Counted from the stretch's first letter, positions 34,775-43,669 are shown. The stretch is 64,000 nucleotides of DNA from an uncultured Bacilli bacterium (GCA_934085585.1 CAKOHI010000003.1:1-64000), one strand, 5' to 3'. Notes: generated from the sequence alone by a model not told the origin. Program-made: numbers and translations.

Positions 34775-35068
34775 ATGAAAGCTATATTTGAAACTGGTGG
34801 AAAACAATATTATGTTTCTGAAGGGGATACTATTTTTGTTGAAAAATTAGATGCAGAAGTAGGTAGTGATATTACATTTGACAAAGTTTTATTTGCAGAT
34901 GGAAAAGCTGGTAACCCATATGTTGATGCTAAAGTTGTATGTACTGTTGAAAAACACGGAAAAAACAAAAAAATCAAAGTGTTTAAATACAGACCAAAGA
35001 AAAAATATCGTAAGACTCAAGGACATAGACAACCATATACTAAATTAGTTGTTAAAAAAATTGGTTAA
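34775..35068 (+). CDS. rplU: Ribosomal protein bL21
   Basis: A 97-residue large-subunit protein with the full family pattern: [18 protein letters not shown] at the start, FDKVLFADG in the middle and [17 protein letters not shown] at the end. ATG 34775 follows AAGGAGG by 6 bases; an in-frame ATG at 34739 lacks a ribosome site. Its stop overlaps the start of prp by one base. Confidence 0.97.
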   Translation: MKAIFETGGKQYYVSEGDTIFVEKLDAEVGSDITFDKVLFADGKAGNPYVDAKVVCTVEKHGKNKKIKVFKYRPKKKYRKTQGHRQPYTKLVVKKIG

Positions 35069-35367
35069 TGATAAAAATTAATATTAAAAATAATATTATT
35101 ACTATGACAGGACATGCTGATTATGCTGATTATGGTAAAGATATCGTATGCGCATCGGCTTCTTCAATTGTTACTACAAGTATTAATTTATGTTTAAGAT
35201 TTAATAAAGAAAGTCTTAAATATAAAGAAGAGAAAGATAAACTAACAATTGAAGTATTAAGTAGTGATGATAGAATTACATTAACAATAAAAAATATGCT
35301 TATGATGCTTGAAGAACTTGCATCAACATACAAAAAAAATATTAAAATAATTAAGGAGGACATATAA
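35068..35367 (+). CDS. prp: Ribosomal-processing cysteine protease Prp
   Basis: A 99-residue Prp/YsxB protein. The catalytic His lies in [12 protein letters not shown] (about residue 16) and the Cys in [12 protein letters not shown] (about 28), the paired motif of this family. Prp removes the N-terminal extension of ribosomal protein bL27, encoded immediately downstream. The gene is squeezed between rplU and rpmA with one-base overlaps. Confidence 0.92.
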   Translation: MIKINIKNNIITMTGHADYADYGKDIVCASASSIVTTSINLCLRFNKESLKYKEEKDKLTIEVLSSDDRITLTIKNMLMMLEELASTYKKNIKIIKEDI

Positions 35368-35651
35368 TGAATTTCATGAAGTTAAATATCCAATTATTTG
35401 CTCACGTTAAAGCTCAAGGTTCTACAAAAAACGGCAGAGATTCAGCTGGTCGTAGACTTGGGGCTAAAGCTGCAGATGGACAAACTGTTTCAGCTGGTTC
35501 AATTCTATATCGTCAAAGAGGAACAAGAATTTATCCAGGTACAAATGTTGGAATTGGAAAAGATGACACATTATTTGCAAAAGTAACTGGTGTTGTTAAA
35601 TATGAAAGATTAGGAAAAAATAAGAAAAAGGTAAGCGTTTACGAAGCATAA
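35367..35651 (+). CDS. rpmA: Ribosomal protein bL27 with cleavable N-terminus
   Basis: A 94-residue bL27 ([20 protein letters not shown]). The N-terminus [13 protein letters not shown] carries the Prp cleavage site after Phe11, as known from Staphylococcus; without removal the extension would enter the peptidyl-transferase centre. AAGGAGG lies 7 bases upstream of ATG. Alternative ATG at residue 4 is possible and would still retain the cleavage motif. Confidence 0.97.
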   Translation: MNFMKLNIQLFAHVKAQGSTKNGRDSAGRRLGAKAADGQTVSAGSILYRQRGTRIYPGTNVGIGKDDTLFAKVTGVVKYERLGKNKKKVSVYEA

Positions 35652-35679
35652 GTATGCGCTTTTTTAATGCGGAGGGTTT

Positions 35680-36318
35680 ATGAAATATGATAAGGAATTA
35701 TTTGAGTTAAGTGAACTTTTTACACATAATACATCAAATAAAAAAGAAAAAAGAGATATAACAACTAAAAAAAGAAAGTTATTTAGGTTAGTATTAACTG
35801 AATTAAGAAGGCATATTGATATTAGAGATGGGTTTTACAAAGTAAAATTTTATGATCGTTTCTGGGGTGAATGTGACGAAGGGTACACACTTGTTAAAGA
35901 ATTACTTGAATCGGATTCATTTAAAAAGTTTTCAAAAGATTATTTAATATATATTACAGACTCATCCAATCTTTATGATGAATCACATCCAAGTTATTAT
36001 GAGTTAACCTGGGATTATCAAACATACTTTGAATTTATGAAATATCATAAAATACTCGGAGAACTAAATAATATGCCTGAAAAAGTTAGAGATGAAGCAG
36101 TCGAAGAAATTAAAAACACAATAAACAATTATAAAATAAAAGCTGAAGAAAATAAAAATCTTTGTGGAAACATTGGTCATTCCATTGTAAGTTGGCGTAA
36201 GATGGAACAGGAAGATAGCAAAATACCATTTTGGTATGGAACATGTACAAGATGTGGTGCAATAAGTATTACAAGAAAAAATCCATATGGCTCAAAATTA
36301 GAAAGAACTAAAAAATAA
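35680..36318 (+). CDS. Hypothetical protein with C-terminal zinc-knuckle-like motif
   Basis: A 212-residue protein I do not recognise. The first 140 residues are charged and helical (KEKRDITTKKRKLFRLVLTE). The C-terminal part has LCGNIGH and CTRCGAISI, spaced like a zinc-binding Cys/His-Cys-Cys unit. GGAGG precedes ATG. It occupies the place where B. subtilis has spo0B between rpmA and obg, but it shows no histidine-phosphotransferase pattern. A terminator closes the gene. Confidence 0.6.
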   Translation: MKYDKELFELSELFTHNTSNKKEKRDITTKKRKLFRLVLTELRRHIDIRDGFYKVKFYDRFWGECDEGYTLVKELLESDSFKKFSKDYLIYITDSSNLYDESHPSYYELTWDYQTYFEFMKYHKILGELNNMPEKVRDEAVEEIKNTINNYKIKAEENKNLCGNIGHSIVSWRKMEQEDSKIPFWYGTCTRCGAISITRKNPYGSKLERTKK

Positions 36319-36345
36319 AACTTGACAATCAAGTTTTATTTTTTA
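36317..36345 (+). terminator. Intrinsic terminator after the zinc-knuckle protein
   Basis: A 9-base-pair stem AAAACTTGA/TCAAGTTTT, 3-base loop, then ATTTTTT. Confidence 0.75.
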
Positions 36346-36510
36346 TCCTTTATTATAATTTCTAAATCATGTTTATCAGCTATATCGAGTAAATCACTAA
36401 AATAATATCTACTTTTTCCACTATTAATAGTTTTAGCAAAATTTTTTTGAGTTAAATTAGTATTTTGTCTTATAAACCTAAGTATTTCATTGGCTTTATA
36501 ATTATTTGCT
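36336..36510 (-). pseudogene. Decayed XRE-type helix-turn-helix gene
   Basis: The minus strand reads NYKANEILRFIRQNTNLTQK, NFAKTI and YYFSDLLDIADKHDLEIII before a stop, an XRE fold with the first two helices intact. About eight to ten residues that normally form the end of the recognition helix seem missing between NFAKTI and SRYYF. Upstream in frame there is a stop and no ATG or ribosome site, so the start has been lost. I read it as a remnant, most likely of an antitoxin or repressor. Confidence 0.45.
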
Positions 36511-36749
36511 TTTATTTCCGTTTATACACCTACCAAACAATTATATCAACTTTAATTTTAAAATCTTTCAGGTTCTATGGCAATTATTGAATATGATATG
36601 AAAATGCACAAAATATTAGAAGTTTTAAAAGAAAATAATTAAAGGTCTAACAAAGACTATTTTTTTGTCATGTTTTTGTAAAAAATACTAATAAGTTATT
36701 TTTATTTTCCTATTTTTGGTGTAAACTATATTTATAGTAAAGTAGATAT
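36511..36749. other. Non-coding remnant region before surface-protein copy 3
   Basis: No convincing gene. A 22-codon plus-strand stretch at 36577-36642 (opening MAIIEYDMKM) has no ribosome site and may be a fragment. The stretch after about 36660 is poly-T/A rich and probably holds the promoter of the gene at 36785. Confidence 0.35.
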
Positions 36750-36784
36750 CTTGTATGATATTGCTATAAGGAGTGTATAAATTT
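36750..36784 (+). repeat. Conserved leader of surface-protein family, copy 3
   Basis: It ends in the same CTATAAGGAGTGTATAAATTT found before copies 1 and 2, with GATATTG conserved just upstream. Beyond this the flanks differ from the other copies. Confidence 0.65.
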
Positions 36785-38716
36785 ATGGAAAATAAAAAGA
36801 CAAAACTAGTATCTTCTATTGCAATAATAGCATTAGTTTTAACTGTCATAACAGCAACATATGCTTATTTTCAAGCTCAAACCGGGGAAGGCTCACAAAC
36901 AGATGTGAAAATTAATGCAAGTACCATTGATACTCTATCTTTTGAAACCGGTTCTTCACTAACTTTTACAGCTGACCAAAATACATTTGCAAACGGTAAA
37001 GCAAGTCTATCTGATACAACATTTGCTAAAGCTATATTAACCGCAAATAATAAAACAAATAGTGCAACTAATAACTATAATTTATATCTAAATATATCAG
37101 ATAATAATTTTACTTATACACAAGATACAAGTACACCAGAATTATTACTTCAAATAACAGATGCAAGTAATAATTCTATTACAAGTATAGATGGTCTAAC
37201 ATACAAAACAGTAACAGATAATAAAAATACATCAATATCAGGATTTGATATAACAAATAAAACAGGATTAATAAATCTATTTACAAATAGAGCAATAACA
37301 ACAACTAGTACAAAGACAGAAGAATGGACAATAAAAATAACATTTGTAAATTATAATAAAGATCAATCAGCAAATGCCGGCAAAAGTTTTGCTGGCCAAA
37401 TACTAATAAGTAAAGATACATTTGATAATTATACCCCAAATACTATTAATACTTTGTCAGCAACAAAAAGTGGAACAAACTTAACAGTAAACTTAAATGT
37501 AGAACAAGGAAGTAATGAAATAGATAAATATTATTATGCTATTGAAGAAACAAATGGAATAGCTTTGATAGATAATACAAGTAAAGTACAAAGATTAAGT
37601 AATAGACTAGCAGTAAGTAACTTAACATATGTAGAAAGTAATTCAAGTACACATACATTTACGAATTTAAATAGTACAAAAGATTATAAAGTATCAGCAT
37701 ATGTGATAGATAAAAAGAAGATAAAAAGTAATACATATGAATATAACGTAAGTTCAGGTTCATATATATATCCAACAATTAGTAAAGTAGAAACAAGTAC
37801 AACATCGAATTCAATCACAGCAACAGTAACAGCCACCAAAGGAACAAATAATATATCAAAATATTATTATTCAATAGATAATGGAAGTACGTTTATAGAA
37901 AGTACAAGTAATAGTTATATCTTTAGTAATCTTAATGGTGGTAGTTATAGAATAATGGTAAAAGCAATGGATACAAATGGAAAATATTCAAATATATATG
38001 TAGTAAGCGAAAAATTGGTAAGTACGAGTAATGAAATACAATTTACGTATGCTGGAACTCAATATACTGCAGAAAAAGGTATGACTTTTACAAATTGGAC
38101 TAATAGTAGATATAATACTTTTGGATATTATATAGAAGACGATACTGTAATTGAAGAAAATAAAAGTTATGAAAATTTTAATAATGCGGTTATTGAAAAT
38201 GCCGCAGGAAATAAATGTTATTCCACGGGAATCTCGTGCATTATATATCAAACAGAAGGGACTTTTATAGAAAGCCTTTCAGAAACGAATCTTAAAACTA
38301 TATATAAAAAAGATAATTATAATGATATAGGTAAAACATATGGATATCTTGAAAGGCCTCATACTTATGATTTTGGTGAATTGTATAAAGTGGCAAATAA
38401 TCTTAATGCAAGTCAACAAACTTTTTTACAAAACTTTATAGACTCAAATTTAGAACCAATATCAAGGTTAACTTTTTTTGTAAATATTGATACAACAGTA
38501 TTATCCCCAGATTCAAATGGATATTATACAATACCAATTACGGCCGAGATATTAAAGGAATTAAATATAGATTGCGTAAAATTACTAATGTTTGATGGGA
38601 CTACAGAAAACTTTTCGAGCCCAGAGATTGAAGACTATGATGGTTCTTATGGCATTATTACATTAAAAGTAAAAGGAAATTTTGCTATTGCATTTTTTTA
38701 TTACGAAGAACTCTAA
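36785..38716 (+). CDS. Large secreted surface protein, family copy 3
   Basis: A 643-residue paralogue of the proteins at 15901, 17595 and 52401. Order: signal peptide (1-30), TasA-like beta domain, two Fn3-like repeats (to about 405), then the small shared segment FTYAGTQYTAEKGMTFTNW (about 420-440) and a unique C-terminal domain (about 440-643) with NNLNASQQTFLQNFIDSNLE and a beta-rich ending. There is no Hint domain and no sortase signal. The segment at 38217-38251 encodes closely spaced cysteines (KCYSTGISC). ATG 36785 is used for the reason given for copy 1. Confidence 0.7.
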   Translation: MENKKTKLVSSIAIIALVLTVITATYAYFQAQTGEGSQTDVKINASTIDTLSFETGSSLTFTADQNTFANGKASLSDTTFAKAILTANNKTNSATNNYNLYLNISDNNFTYTQDTSTPELLLQITDASNNSITSIDGLTYKTVTDNKNTSISGFDITNKTGLINLFTNRAITTTSTKTEEWTIKITFVNYNKDQSANAGKSFAGQILISKDTFDNYTPNTINTLSATKSGTNLTVNLNVEQGSNEIDKYYYAIEETNGIALIDNTSKVQRLSNRLAVSNLTYVESNSSTHTFTNLNSTKDYKVSAYVIDKKKIKSNTYEYNVSSGSYIYPTISKVETSTTSNSITATVTATKGTNNISKYYYSIDNGSTFIESTSNSYIFSNLNGGSYRIMVKAMDTNGKYSNIYVVSEKLVSTSNEIQFTYAGTQYTAEKGMTFTNWTNSRYNTFGYYIEDDTVIEENKSYENFNNAVIENAAGNKCYSTGISCIIYQTEGTFIESLSETNLKTIYKKDNYNDIGKTYGYLERPHTYDFGELYKVANNLNASQQTFLQNFIDSNLEPISRLTFFVNIDTTVLSPDSNGYYTIPITAEILKELNIDCVKLLMFDGTTENFSSPEIEDYDGSYGIITLKVKGNFAIAFFYYEEL

Positions 38717-38730
38717 AAAAAATACAATAT

Positions 38731-38768
38731 AAAAAAACGGTATTTTCAGTTTGAATACCTGTTTTTTT
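38731..38768. terminator. Bidirectional terminator between copy 3 and trmB
   Basis: An inverted repeat AAAAACGGTATT/AATACC-GTTTTT with one bulged base and T runs outward on both strands. Confidence 0.6.
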
Positions 38769-38776
38769 ATATTATC

Positions 38777-39415
38777 TTATTCATCAAATTTAGCATCCAC
38801 ATAATAAATTGGTCTGCCCTCTTTTTCATATTGTTTTTCAAAATCAGTCATGATATTACTTATTTGTCTTTCATCATGATGTAAATCTAAACTAACCTTA
38901 TTAAAAGTATACCAATATTGGGATAATGTTTCTAAAGAATAGGCAAATAATCCTTTATTATCAGTTTTAAGAATTATATGTTTATTCTTTTTAAATATTT
39001 TATCATAAAGTTTTAAATAGCTTATGTGAGTAAATCTATTTTTCTCATCAATTCCTTTTGGCCAAGGTTCAGAAAATGTCAAATATATTGTAGATATTTC
39101 TTTGCCAAAAATCTTATCAATATTTCTAGCATCATCATTAATTAACTTTAAATTAGTTATTTTTTCTTTTTGAAGTTTTTCTGTAGCCATAACCATTTGT
39201 GATGGATAAAGTTCTAAACCAATAAAATTAATATTTGGATATTTTTTAGCCATATTAATAATAAAGTCCCCACGTCCCATTCCAAGCTCCAAAGATATAG
39301 GGTTTTTATTACCAAATAAATCATGCCATTTGTTTTTATATCTATAAGGATCTTTAACAAAGTATTTACTATTTTCAATTATTTTATCTGCATTTTTAAT
39401 TTTATTATATTCCAT
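38777..39415 (-). CDS. trmB: tRNA (guanine-N7-)-methyltransferase
   Basis: A 212-residue TrmB. The SAM-binding motif is LELGMGRGDFI (about residue 40), followed by NFIGLELYPSQM, the family motif LTFSEPWPKGIDEKNRFTH (about 115-133; usually FPDPWPK) and a C-terminal LKTDN segment. It forms m7G46 in tRNA. The Asp of the usual PDPWPK is Glu here and the first Pro is Ser. The gene is convergent with surface-protein copy 3 and divergent from obg. Confidence 0.88.
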   Translation of the reverse strand: MEYNKIKNADKIIENSKYFVKDPYRYKNKWHDLFGNKNPISLELGMGRGDFIINMAKKYPNINFIGLELYPSQMVMATEKLQKEKITNLKLINDDARNIDKIFGKEISTIYLTFSEPWPKGIDEKNRFTHISYLKLYDKIFKKNKHIILKTDNKGLFAYSLETLSQYWYTFNKVSLDLHHDERQISNIMTDFEKQYEKEGRPIYYVDAKFDE

Positions 39416-39568
39416 AAATATGTCCTTCTTTCATTAAAAATTATAACATGAAAAGTAATATAAGTAAATTTAAAGATAAAATAACACTTGCAACATTTAT
39501 CAAGAGAATAAAATACTTCTAGATTATCTAATAAAAATATGGTAAAATTATAAGCGAGGTGCATATGT

Positions 39569-40834
39569 ATGTTTGTTGATGAATTAAATATAAAACTTAT
39601 GGCTGGTTCCGGTGGGGATGGTTGTACATCTTTTAGAAGAGAAAAATTTGTTCCAATGGGTGGACCAGATGGTGGAAATGGTGGTAGAGGAGCTAGCATT
39701 ATTTTTAAAGTAGATAAAAATTTAAAAACTTTAGTTGATTTAAGCTATAAAAAAATTATTAAGGCTCCGAAAGGAGAAAATGGCAAAGGTTCAAATAAGT
39801 ATGGTGCAAATGCTGAAAATATAATTATTAGTGTGCCAGAAGGAACAACAGTTATTAATTCTAAAACAAATGAAATAATGGCAGACTTAATAAATGATTC
39901 TGAAGAATTTGTTGTTGCCCGCGGAGGCCGTGGGGGAAAAGGTAATAAATCATTTGCAACCCATGATGTTCCAGCTCCAAAATTTAGCGAAAAAGGGGAA
40001 CCTGGTGAAGAAGTTGAAGTAAGACTTGAATTAAAAGTTTTAGCAGATGTTGGTCTAGTTGGCATGCCAAGTGTAGGAAAATCTACATTATTATCAATAA
40101 TTAGTGCTTCAAAACCTAAAATCGCGGCATATCATTTCACAACCCTTAATCCTAATCTTGGCGTTGTAAAATTAAAAGATGGCAAGAGTTTTGTAATGGC
40201 AGACTTACCAGGATTAATTGAAGGAGCATCAGATGGTGTAGGGCTTGGAACAACATTTTTAAAACATGCAATGCGTACAAGAATTTTGGCTCACGTTATT
40301 GATATGGGATCATCCGAAGGAAGAGATCCAATCGAAGACTATAAAATAATAAGAAATGAAATAATAAAATATAGTGAATTATTAAAAAATAAAAAAGAAA
40401 TAATTATAGCAAGTAAAATGGATTTGCCAGATGGTAAAGCTAATCTAGAAAAATTTAAAAAAGCTTATCCAAATTTAGAAGTTATACCTATAAGTGCTTT
40501 TGATATGAATGGTATAGACGATTTAATAAATAGACTTATGACTATACTTGAAGAGACTCCAAAAGAAGAATTATATCCAAGTGAAAAATTTAAAATTTAT
40601 AAATTTGAAGATACTATGCCATACAAAATTAAAAGAGACGGAAATATTTGGATTGTAAGCGGTAAAGAAATAGAAACTTTACTTCTTATGACAAAATTTA
40701 ATGAAGATGAAGGCGTTTTAAGATTTGCTCGTAAATTTAAAGGTATGGGCATTGAAGATGAACTTGAAAAACTCGGGGCTAAACCAGGTGACGAAGTTCA
40801 AATATTAGATTACATGTTCACTTTCAAAGACTAA
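39569..40834 (+). CDS. obg: Obg family GTPase (CgtA)
   Basis: A 421-residue GTPase: glycine-rich Obg fold (1-157, GGDGCTSFRREKFVPMGGPDGG), G domain (G1 GMPSVGKST about 166, G3 DLPGLIEG, G4 SKMD) and a C-terminal OCT domain (about 345-421). It helps ribosome assembly and stress control; in B. subtilis it also lies downstream of rpmA with spo0B. GCGAGGTG precedes the start. Its last 30 bases overlap, tail to tail, the next gene. Confidence 0.95.
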   Translation: MFVDELNIKLMAGSGGDGCTSFRREKFVPMGGPDGGNGGRGASIIFKVDKNLKTLVDLSYKKIIKAPKGENGKGSNKYGANAENIIISVPEGTTVINSKTNEIMADLINDSEEFVVARGGRGGKGNKSFATHDVPAPKFSEKGEPGEEVEVRLELKVLADVGLVGMPSVGKSTLLSIISASKPKIAAYHFTTLNPNLGVVKLKDGKSFVMADLPGLIEGASDGVGLGTTFLKHAMRTRILAHVIDMGSSEGRDPIEDYKIIRNEIIKYSELLKNKKEIIIASKMDLPDGKANLEKFKKAYPNLEVIPISAFDMNGIDDLINRLMTILEETPKEELYPSEKFKIYKFEDTMPYKIKRDGNIWIVSGKEIETLLLMTKFNEDEGVLRFARKFKGMGIEDELEKLGAKPGDEVQILDYMFTFKD

Positions 40835-41104
40835 AACATCACCGATTCTTAAACCATAACTAGTGTTTTTAGGTAAAATAATGACACTAGTTTTTTTGTA
40901 ATTATTAAAAACGCTGATTTCTTTAAATCTTGGCATATTTAAATATTTAGATAGTATTACATTTCTTGAATCAATAATTAATACGTCAATATCTATTTTA
41001 CTAAATTTAAAATATTTATTACGTTTTTTTAATATTTTATATTGATTATTAATTGGATTATGTTTAGTCTTTTGGTATATAATATTATTTAAAATTAAAT
41101 TCAT
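40805..41104 (-). CDS. Hypothetical protein, 99 residues, convergent to obg
   Basis: I do not recognise the family. It has a basic N-terminal half (KKRNKYFKFSK) and a central IDVLIIDSRNVILSKYLNMP pattern of alternating strands and helices, ending in YGLRIGDVLVFESEHVI, which could be part of a beta-barrel. No good ribosome site is visible at its ATG. Overlap with the obg tail and weak start signals lower my confidence, but the residue composition is more protein-like than that of typical shadow frames. Confidence 0.4.
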   Translation of the reverse strand: MNLILNNIIYQKTKHNPINNQYKILKKRNKYFKFSKIDIDVLIIDSRNVILSKYLNMPRFKEISVFNNYKKTSVIILPKNTSYGLRIGDVLVFESEHVI

Positions 41105-41165
41105 AATTAATTATATGCTTATTGATAAAAATATATAATTATGATACCATATTAGTGGTGATAAT

Positions 41166-41723
41166 ATGTATAGTTATATAAAAGGATATGTTAAAGAACT
41201 AAATAGCAATAATATTATAATTGAATGTAATAATATAGGTTATTTAATTTATGTTCCAAACCCATTTTCTTATGAAATAGATAAAGAATATAAGGTATAT
41301 GTTTATAATAAGATAGCAGAAGATGAATATAGTTTATATGGTTTTAAAGATCTTAAAGAATATGGCTTGTTTTTAAAATTAATTAGTGTAAAAGGTCTTG
41401 GAGTTAAATTGACACTTCCTATACTAGCAACAGGTTCAATCGGTGGCATAGTTGATGCCATAAATAGAGAAAACGTTTTATATTTAACTAAATTTCCTAA
41501 AATCGGGGAAAAATTAGCAAGACAAATCATATTAGATTTAAAAGGTAAACTAGATGATTATGTTGGTGAAGATATTGGTCCAGATGAAACTGAAGATTTA
41601 ATGGAAACACTAACAGCTTTAGGATATAAAACTGCTGAAATAAAAAAAGTTGTTGGTCAAATTGACAAGAGTCTATCTTTAGAGGAACAAGTAAAAGAAG
41701 CTTTAAGGCTTTTACTAAAGTAA
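41166..41723 (+). CDS. ruvA: Holliday junction DNA helicase subunit RuvA
   Basis: A 185-residue RuvA: an OB fold at the N-terminus (MYSYIKGYVKELNSNNIIIE), two helix-hairpin-helix units (LISVKGLGVKLTLPIL and LTKFPKIGEKLARQIILDLK) and a C-terminal domain III (ETLTALGYKTAEI). It targets RuvB to four-way junctions. RuvB is at 45933, separated by the pilin, the ATPase and the small-RNA repeats. GTGGTGAT precedes ATG. Confidence 0.95.
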   Translation: MYSYIKGYVKELNSNNIIIECNNIGYLIYVPNPFSYEIDKEYKVYVYNKIAEDEYSLYGFKDLKEYGLFLKLISVKGLGVKLTLPILATGSIGGIVDAINRENVLYLTKFPKIGEKLARQIILDLKGKLDDYVGEDIGPDETEDLMETLTALGYKTAEIKKVVGQIDKSLSLEEQVKEALRLLLK

Positions 41724-41731
41724 GGAAAATT

Positions 41732-42196
41732 ATGAAAAAGAACGGGTTTACTTTAGTGGAATTACTTGTGGTTGTTGTTATTCTTGCTTTAATTACTACG
41801 ATGGGAAGTGTAGGGCTAGGATCTTTAAAGAGAATAATAAATAACAATTTATGGAACAGTAATAAAGACTTAATTGAAAATGCTGCCAAAAGGTATTGTG
41901 ATGATAAAAAAAGTCAAATATTAAAATATGACGAGGCTGATGGAACTTGCAAAATAGATAACAAAGATATAAAGCCATGTATAACAATAAAAGTTCAAGA
42001 TTTACTTGATAAAAAATACATTATTTCTAAAGAAAAAATTAAGCGCGATAACAAAGAAATAAAAGTAATAATTAATCAAACCGTAGATAAATCAAATAAT
42101 GAAAATGATAACTTTAACAACGGATACTATGTTAATGAAAAAAACGTATATATATACATAGAAAATAATGTTTGTTACTCAAAATATGTTGAATAA
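41732..42196 (+). CDS. Type IV pilin/major pseudopilin-like protein
   Basis: A 154-residue protein with a textbook prepilin start: MKKNG-FTLVELLVVVVIL with Glu at +5 after the Gly-Phe cleavage site, then a hydrophobic helix. Three cysteines occur in the soluble part (RYCDDKK, DGTCKI, KPCITI) and one at the end. It resembles ComGC/GspG-like subunits. It follows ruvA by 8 bases and is convergent with the secretion ATPase gene. Confidence 0.85.
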   Translation: MKKNGFTLVELLVVVVILALITTMGSVGLGSLKRIINNNLWNSNKDLIENAAKRYCDDKKSQILKYDEADGTCKIDNKDIKPCITIKVQDLLDKKYIISKEKIKRDNKEIKVIINQTVDKSNNENDNFNNGYYVNEKNVYIYIENNVCYSKYVE

Positions 42197-42199
42197 ATA

Positions 42200-42227
42200 A
42201 AAACCTGTTTCGATATAAACAGGTTTT
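42200..42227. terminator. Bidirectional terminator between pilin and ATPase genes
   Basis: An 11-base-pair stem AAAACCTGTTT/AAACAGGTTTT with a 6-base loop. Confidence 0.8.
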
Positions 42228-43515
42228 ATAATGTCTCAATTTCTTCGATAGTATCAATTGTATTATCAGTTATTTTACCAATAAAAGCATTTTTAATATC
42301 TTCTTCATCTTCTCCGATGTCTTCTTCAACATCTATAACACGAAGTATTTCATCAACACTTGTAAGTCCAGCAACTACTTTTTCAAGTCCATCTTGAAGT
42401 AGGCTAGTAACATCTGATTTGTCATATACTAAATGCCTTAATTCATTTTTTCTTATATTATTTGTTATGGCATCTCTGACCATTTGATTAATTTCTAATA
42501 TTTCATGTAATGCAATACGACCCGTATAGCCATTAATACATTCACTACATCCTTGAGGAACATAAACTTCTGAAACTTCTTTATGTAATACTTTTTCAAA
42601 TAGTATTTTTTCATATTTTGTAGTAGGTCTACTTGTTCTACATTTAGGACAAAGTCTTTTTACTAATCTTTGAGAAATAATACCAGTTAAAGCGCTACCT
42701 AATAAGTATCTTTCAACTTCCATATCCAATAAACGTTCAATTGTATTTAAAGAATTATTGGTGTGAATTGTAGATAATACTAAATGTCCAGTAATAGAAG
42801 CTCGTACCGCAATTCTTGCAGTTTCATCATCACGAATTTCTCCGATCATTATAATATCAGGGTCTTGACGAAGAATACTTCTTAATGTACTACCAAATGT
42901 AAGCCCAATATCACTCATTACTTGAACTTGATTAATTCCTGCTATTTTCATTTCTACGGGATCTTCAACAGTGATTATATTTTTAGATACTGTATTAAGA
43001 ATTTGTAGCATACTATAAACGGTAGTTGACTTACCACTTCCGGTAGCGCCAGCAACCAGAATAATACCATTTGGCATTTTAATTAATTTGTTAATTTTTT
43101 CAAGATTTTTATCAGATAATCCCAAATTTTCAAGACCACTAGATGACATTGTGTAATTTAAGATACGAATAACTATTTTTTCTCCATCAACAATAGGTAG
43201 AGAAGATACACGTAAGTCTAAATCAACTTTATCACTTAAATTCTTAATGGCTCCATCTTGAGGTAATCTAGTTTCAGTTATATTCATGCCACTTATTATT
43301 TTAATTCTTGTTAAAAGGTTTTTCTTTACAAAGGCAGGTACTTTAGCATACTCCAAAAGTTCCCCATCAATTCTAATGCGGACATTAAGATAATCTTCAG
43401 TTGGATCAAAATGAATATCAGATGCTTTTTTATTAATTGCATCAATAATCATTTCGTTTACTATATCAACAACAGGTTTATTTTCATAGTCAAAATCTCT
43501 AAACATCTGTATCAC
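42226..43515 (-). CDS. GspE/PilB-type secretion ATPase, short N-terminus
   Basis: A 429-residue ATPase of type II secretion/type IV pilus assembly. It has VAGATGSGKSTTVYSML (Walker A, about 155), an Asp box (about 175-200), IMIGEIRDDETA (Walker B), HTNNSLNTIERLLDM and a four-cysteine zinc unit (CPKCRTSRPT...CSECINGYTGR). The N-terminal MshEN/N1 domain of PilB/GspE (usual length about 560) is absent, leaving an arrangement nearer to ComGA but with the zinc module. It should power assembly of the pilin-like proteins at 11.8-13.9 and 41.7 kb. The start is GTG 43515 or ATG 43506. GspF-type membrane partner is not in this window. Confidence 0.88.
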   Translation of the reverse strand: MIQMFRDFDYENKPVVDIVNEMIIDAINKKASDIHFDPTEDYLNVRIRIDGELLEYAKVPAFVKKNLLTRIKIISGMNITETRLPQDGAIKNLSDKVDLDLRVSSLPIVDGEKIVIRILNYTMSSSGLENLGLSDKNLEKINKLIKMPNGIILVAGATGSGKSTTVYSMLQILNTVSKNIITVEDPVEMKIAGINQVQVMSDIGLTFGSTLRSILRQDPDIIMIGEIRDDETARIAVRASITGHLVLSTIHTNNSLNTIERLLDMEVERYLLGSALTGIISQRLVKRLCPKCRTSRPTTKYEKILFEKVLHKEVSEVYVPQGCSECINGYTGRIALHEILEINQMVRDAITNNIRKNELRHLVYDKSDVTSLLQDGLEKVVAGLTSVDEILRVIDVEEDIGEDEEDIKNAFIGKITDNTIDTIEEIETL

Positions 43516-43633
43516 ACAATCCCTTTATTCTATAATTATTATACACTATATTTTTATTTTCTACAATGTATTTTAATTAATTTTTTTAAAATTTTGATTA
43601 TGTATAAAGCAATATATATACGCGAAAAATAAT

Positions 43634-43663
43634 TTGACAAACCATATATAAATATGCTACTAT
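43634..43663 (+). promoter_or_regulatory. Promoter of small RNA, unit 1
   Basis: TTGACA, 18 bases, TACTAT; the sequence is conserved in unit 2 (TATTAT). No coding start follows, so the product should be a short RNA. Confidence 0.6.
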
Positions 43664-43669
43664 GTATTT

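Noticed and set aside
39379..39699. 106-codon minus-strand frame spanning the obg start
   Set aside because: Proline-rich start is the antisense of the glycine-rich Obg domain; it also overlaps the trmB start.
41527..41889. 120-codon minus-strand frame over ruvA/pilin
   Set aside because: Antisense to two well-supported genes, no ribosome site.
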